In this document: piece by piece, positions 59,597 to 64,000 of the stretch
Layout of the letters: each line of letters opens with the position of its first letter
How positions within the stretch are numbered: the first letter of the stretch is position 1
Assembly (NCBI GenBank): GCA_024305745.1
Contig: JAHRBS010000004.1
Location: 2,294,001 to 2,358,000, forward strand
Direction: 5' to 3'
Length of the DNA: 64,000 bases
Source of the DNA: Polyporus tsugae
Taxonomy: Eukaryota; Basidiomycota; Agaricomycetes; Polyporales; Polyporaceae
Translations under genes and position numbers: made by a program
The notes under the pieces: model-generated
Told to the model about the DNA's origin: nothing
What the model saw: only the letters and a program-made list of their open reading frames with translations
Database searches by the model: none

Positions 59597-60727
59597 TAGT
59601 GCTGCCGTGGAGCAGAGCTGGAGTTCCTCTGGAGTGTCGGCTATCAACTCCGAACAACTCTGAAGCACTCCAGAGGACTCCGGAGTTAGTCATGTGATCG
59701 GGTGGTCCCCATGCGAAGATAGCGCGCAGCGAGAGAAAGACAAGGTGCTTTGGGGGTGAGTCATGCTGCCGTGGCAGATAGCTCGCGCGAACAGCATCTA
59801 CAAGTAGTGTACTACTGTAATTACTCGGTCAGATCGCCATGAGCTTCGTGTACCCGTCGTAAGAACTCTCGCATGTGTCCGGGCTGTAAAAGCTGCGCTG
59901 CGTCCTGATCAGCGTCCACAAGCCGCTCGCGCGCGTGCAACTCTACCGCCGTTGCAACCCCATGGCGTCCGCGATGCTCGCGACGTCGGCTTTTAAGTGA
60001 GAACTTGAGGACCTGAAGAATTTCCATCATAGCACCTGAAAGACCAGTGCGGCGAAGGGTGTCTGTCTCCTTGCTTGAGGAGAAGACGCGCTCGGATCCC
60101 ACGCTTGAGGCCTGCACCGCAAGCATTGTGAGCGCGACCTGGTATAGCAGGGGATAGCGTGCGCGCGATAGACGATCCTATATAGCGTATTAGTGCGGAG
60201 ATGAGCTGATATAAGCAGAAGACTTACATTCCAAAAGGACAAGGGGTCGCGCTGGACGTCAAGCCCATCAGACATATATCGTCGAAGCTCCTGTTCGACC
60301 GCTGCTTGATCCTCCGCATGTAGGCGTTCGAGCCGCTCTTCGTCCGTTTCCTCGATGGCGGCACCGTCCGGACTGGATGACCCCGATGTGGCGGGAGGGA
60401 CACTCTTCGCGCCATCTGAGAACTGCGCGGCCTTCTCTTCAAGTTTACGCTCGAGCGCCGCAAACATGACAAGCCCATGCTGTAATGAGCGAGCAGGGCG
60501 ACTGTTCCCTGTCGTGTCGAAACTACTCGTGCGCGATAGGTTGGAACGTGATCGCGTTCTACAAGGGCTCGTGCAAGATCATGGGAAGACGCAGCCACCG
60601 ATGTCGGCAGGCGACATTGACGCCCACTCCAGAGAAACTCCGGAGTTCCTCTGGAGTGACCTGCCGAGATGCCGTTCGGAGCGGAGTGGTCTGCACTCCA
60701 GAGCACACCGACTCCGCGGCAGCACTA
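59597..60727 (-). mobile_element. hAT-superfamily DNA transposon, internally deleted, both ends intact
   Basis: 1131 bp. Terminal inverted repeats of 16 bp, TAGTGCTGCCGTGGAG at 59597-59612 and its complement with one mismatch at 60712-60727, fit the hAT consensus beginning TAGNG. The element is flanked by a perfect 8-bp duplication TGTCACCC, the hAT size. Sub-terminal zones hold repeated motifs of the ACTCCAGAG / CTCTGGAGT type in both directions. Inside lies only the C-terminal part of a transposase, so it cannot move itself but may be mobilised by a complete relative. Confidence 0.92.
59821..60467 (-). pseudogene. hAT transposase C-terminal fragment (dimerisation domain)
   Basis: Exons 60467-60228 and 60177-59821 make a 198-residue open frame. 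DVQRDPLSFWNDRLSRARYP leads to LLYQVALTMLAVQASSVGSE, then RVFSSSKETDTLRR and EILQVLKFSLKSRR, the conserved hAT C-terminal dimerisation region. The zinc-finger and DDE catalytic parts are absent: the element has only about 260 bp upstream of this frame. Whether the fragment is expressed, for example as a repressor, cannot be told. Confidence 0.88.
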
Positions 60728-60735
60728 TGTCACCC
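60728..60735 (+). repeat. Right target-site duplication of the hAT element
   Basis: TGTCACCC directly after the right terminal inverted repeat, identical to the left copy at 59589-59596. Confidence 0.9.
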
Positions 60736-61026
60736 TGCGTTCCTTGGGCCGGCTCAGTATCCACGGCAGATACATCGCCGTCCAAGCAGTTAGCGCATAT
60801 GATCACCTATACTGTGGTCAAAACGTATCATGTTGCTGTGCTTTGTGCTTCTCTTCGAACAGATTTCTCATGTCGCCATCCAGTTAAAGTTAATCCTCCC
60901 CTCCGCTCCCGTCATCACATCTTTCAATCATGAGAATTGAGAATGACCAAGGTGTCCAGTCAAGGAGCGTGGCGACTTCCGTCCGGTGCTCCCTCCCTCC
61001 CACTCGTTAGTGCAGGGGCCCTCGCC

Positions 61027-62898
61027 ATGTCCGTAATCGAGGCCTTGACGACTTCCGTCATAGCTCTTGAGGTACGTCGCCCTCGTTGTTCCCCGTAAAC
61101 CATCGTGCTAATTGCACCAGTCCTGCAATATTTTCCTCTTAGTCCTCCTCTTGGTGACCCCAGCTCCCAAACATTCTATTGTCAAAGCTCTTATCATCTC
61201 ATGTCTTCTTCGCTCTGTGCTCGATATTCTACCTCCAATATTGCACAAGGTCTTCCCTCAACAATTAGGGATTCATATAACGAAATTTCCGGAGGCAGTG
61301 AGCTTCTGTGCCGTCGATTCGATGTTGTGAGTACCTGCCATCTTGCTCACTCCCAACTTCATGGAGTATTCAACAGGCTAGGCTACGTTACCGTGGTCAA
61401 AGCGGCGTTTGCTGTTAACTTCACCTTGGTACGATGCTCCCTACTCGCTGTGACCGCTCGCTTACGCCTTCCAGCCATTCCTGTGGCTCGCTCTCCTTCA
61501 AATCAGGCCGAAGTGCAGTGCGGACGACCATCCTCACCTCACCAAACGCATGGTCGTGATCCTTTGTATTTCTCCATTTGGTGAGTTCAATGGTGAGACG
61601 TGAGGCTCCATGTGTACTAAGAATTTCGCCTAGTGTGGGCTTTGCCTGTCCTGCTTATACCAATCGGCCGCATCGCACATGGTACTCCAGCACTCGTGCA
61701 GTATAATATTGTGAGTTACCTAGTCCTCAGTGCCCATCTTTCAACCGTTAACCAAGATTGCAGACGTCATGTTACTTCGACGATCCCGCCGTCACGATAA
61801 TTTCCCTAGTTTTCACCCTCATCCCACTCGGCATTTCAATTGTCACAACCATGGCCTTAGCATTCGTCATTTGGCGTTTCTCAGACAAGATGCTCGAACA
61901 CACCGGGTGGCTCTTCGTGAAGACGAAACGGTTTGCTCGCTTCGCAGCCCTTGTCCTTGTGTCCATGATTTCCGCAACCCTTTATACGGTGGTCCTCTCG
62001 CAATGGATTCGCTTACGCCACACCTGGCCCGACGATCCGACCCGTTGGAAGTCAAACATTGAGTGGCGCAATGTAATCCGGGCGAGTGTTCTTTGGGAAG
62101 GTTAGAAACTTGTCACCGAAACCACGCATTGCATGTACTGATGACGCAACTAGCCATAACTCCGATGTTCTTCTTCTTGATATTCGCGGCCCAAGAGGAA
62201 GTTTATGAAACATGGCTCGGATGGCTGTCCTGCATCACCAGCCTCCCGCGGAGGATGCGGGATGGGAAGCATGACGGTCGCTCTGGTAATAGCCCCCAGG
62301 GGTCGCAGTATGGTCTGTCCTCCCGAACATATCCTGCTTGTGCATGCATGGAAGAAGTCTGACCGCCTTCTCCGCCATCACAGGCACGTCTGCGGTGCAT
62401 GAATCTAACAGAGTGCCGCCAACTCGTAGCACGGTTACGCGCGACGCCGAGGCAACAATCGCAGCCTTATCGCCTCTGCCCCGCCCTGTACCCCCAGGAA
62501 GGATCGTCGCGCGCCCACTGTCGTCCCCCTTCGTTCGTCTTTCTTCATACAACGAGCGGGGCCGCACTCGGTCGCGGAGCGTTTCGGCATTGGATGGTCT
62601 CACGCCTGCGCCTCGACGTGTGGCTGCCAAAGCGGGTGCCATGGTGGAAACGCCACAATCTGCGCGGTCGCGCGCAGCTCTCTTTGGAGGGCCGTCTTTG
62701 ATGACATTCGGGAGCCAGATGTCCACGGGAAGCCGCGGCTTTGCGAGCTCGAGCGGCGGGTCGTATGAGGTGGAGGACGGTGGGCAGCTAAGCGCGACCG
62801 ATCCAGAAGGGTTGTTCAGAGAGTACACTAGAGCAGAGACACCAGGGTCGTCGACAACGTTCGGAAAAGTAGGGACAGGGAAACGACCTACGACTTGA
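61027..62898 (+). CDS. Seven-helix receptor-like membrane protein (unnamed basidiomycete family)
   Basis: Exons 61027-61071, 61121-61326, 61377-61428, 61475-61580, 61634-61710, 61764-62100, 62154-62285, 62384-62898; 1470 nt, 489 residues. Hydrophobic segments in order: CNIFLLVLLLVTPAP, KALIISCLLRSVLDILPPIL, YVTVVKAAFAVNFTLPFLWL, MVVILCISPFVWALPVLLIP, VTIISLVFTLIPLGISIVTT, FAALVLVSMISATLYTVVL and AITPMFFFLIFAAQEEVY. A Ser/Arg/Pro-rich cytosolic tail of about 190 residues follows. The layout (short N-terminus, seven spans, long tail) is that of GPCR-like proteins expanded in Agaricomycetes. It is not a Ste3 pheromone receptor by motif. The last intron (62286-62383) is the least certain junction. 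Ligand unknown. Confidence 0.7.
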
Positions 62899-63260
62899 CT
62901 GCGATAGGTGGTGTAACCTGTTCCGGCGGGGATGGAGACGTATCTCTCCTAGGCCTTCCGTATATTTCGCGTCGTTCCTCAGCATGTAACATCAGCTGGC
63001 TTTCCAGGCAAGAGTTTATCTACTGTAATATGTTCTTAATATATATCTGTATGTCATTCTGTGTCTCCATATGCAAGGTCGACACGTCATCCAAAATAGG
63101 AAACTGGGAGACTGGCGAGTCTAACCGGAAGAAGCCGAACTGTACAGTTCATTGATGGTGGCTTGCCCAGTCCCATTAGCGCCCATAGCCTGGAAACTCC
63201 AAGGTACCGTTCGCCACCGGCCCACCGCCAACCGCCTCCACCCTCAAGACTTCTTCAACC
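62899..63260. promoter_or_regulatory. Promoter region of the RPS11 gene
   Basis: 362 bp between the receptor-like gene and the ribosomal protein gene. AT-rich in the middle; no specific element assigned. Confidence 0.4.
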
Positions 63261-64000
63261 ATGGCCGACCAGGTGAGCACGCATATTCTTGTCGGGAAGT
63301 AGATTACACCTTTGACCTCGTTATATTGCCAGATCGAGAAGGCATTCCAGAAGCAGCAGATTTTCCAAAACGCGAAGGCTCGCGGTATGTTCTAAGCACG
63401 GGAGTGCAGAGGGGATTGGCTGCTCATGGCGGGATGGGTTGTAGCTGGCAAGAAGATATCCACCAAGGAGAAGCGGTGGTACAAGGATGTTGGTCTTGGT
63501 TTCAAGATCCCTGCCGAGGCGATCCAGGGCACTTACGTTGGTACGTACCTTTGGTCCTACGGCCATTATGCTCCGAGAGCCAAACCTGCCTTCCAGATAA
63601 GAAGTGCCCCTTCACTGGTGAAGTCTCTATCCGTGGTCGCATCCTCACCGGGCGTGTCGTCTCCACGAAGATGACCCGCACTCTCATCATCCGCCGGGAC
63701 TACCTCCATTATATCCCTAAATACAGTGCGTACCGTTCCGCGGTCTATATGCGCAACCATTCTTATTTCTGCCATGTACGCTCCGTGTAGACCGGTACGA
63801 GAAGCGCCACAAGAACCTTGCGGCACATGTTTCACCAGCCTTCCGTGCAGAGGTGGGCGATGTGGTCACTGTCGGTGCGTACGCAGGTTGCGGTTTTCAA
63901 TTTCGCATCTCTAAAATCCCAGTAGGTCAGTGCCGGCCGCTGTCGAAAACTGTGCGTTTCAACGTGCTCCGGGTGTCGAAGAACAAGGCTGCGGCGAAGT
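63261..64000 (+). CDS. RPS11: 40S ribosomal protein S11 (uS17), 3' end outside window
   Basis: Small-subunit protein that binds 18S rRNA. Exons 63261-63272 (12 nt), 63333-63384, 63445-63540, 63597-63725, 63791-63874, 63926-64000 and beyond. The translation begins [20 protein letters not shown] and continues [72 protein letters not shown] and [19 protein letters not shown]. It reaches AAAK at the window edge, only a few codons from the expected stop. The first exon carries just four codons, as is common for ribosomal protein genes. Confidence 0.97.

Overview
The window is nuclear DNA of a filamentous basidiomycete, most likely an Agaricomycete. Nearly every gene is cut by many 45-80 nt GT-AG introns, genes lie densely on both strands, and proteins such as REC8, the Ime2-type kinase and several unnamed Agaricomycete families are of basidiomycete type. 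Coding models below were built by hand from splice sites, reading phase and conserved protein motifs. For most of them the exon lengths sum to an exact multiple of three.

Layout. 1-7.8 kb: a DENN-domain trafficking regulator (runs off the left edge) and a NIPA-type magnesium transporter, both minus. 8.0-12.4 kb: a tandem pair of paralogues of an unnamed family with a CPWxGC zinc-like motif; the first copy carries a frameshift. 12.6-16.7 kb: HSP104 disaggregase sharing a promoter region with the mitochondrial complex I 13 kDa subunit (NDUFS6 type). 18.5-24.9 kb: a CRK1/Ime2-type kinase and ribose-phosphate pyrophosphokinase. 25.8-27.9 kb: a decayed FAD-linked oxidoreductase pseudogene. 28.5-33.1 kb: the decapping enzyme DCP2, divergent from a tandem pair of TPR-MYND proteins. 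33.9-44.0 kb: a GRAMD4-like GRAM protein, meiotic cohesin REC8, isopentenyl-diphosphate isomerase, a small membrane protein and a WW-like protein. 45.5-52.3 kb: a plus-strand tandem array of five small acidic proteins. 52.6-59.0 kb: an unnamed 394-aa protein, the mitochondrial pyruvate carrier MPC1 and DNA ligase I. 59.6-60.7 kb: a complete-ended but internally deleted hAT transposon with 8-bp target-site duplications. 61.0-64.0 kb: a seven-helix receptor-like protein and ribosomal protein S11 (runs off the right edge).

Two things stand out. The first is the five-gene array at 45.5-52.3 kb. Every member ends with a run of Asp/Glu followed by an aromatic/hydrophobic pair and the invariant pattern P-[KR]-G-x4-P-T. 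Four members also share an exon layout with a tiny phase-2 exon of 18-27 nt just before the last exon. I recognise no described family. The second is an unusual density of microexons needed to restore conserved protein cores, including a 6-nt exon that supplies a zinc-ligand Cys in NDUFS6 and an apparent 1-nt exon that supplies the invariant Asn of the PRS VDNLYAEP motif.

The housekeeping genes (HSP104, RPS11, LIG1, PRS, IDI1, DCP2, MPC1, NDUFS6) do not form a pathway; their order looks like ordinary gene-dense fungal chromosome. The interspersed tandem families, the pseudogene and the hAT copy mark the faster-evolving parts.
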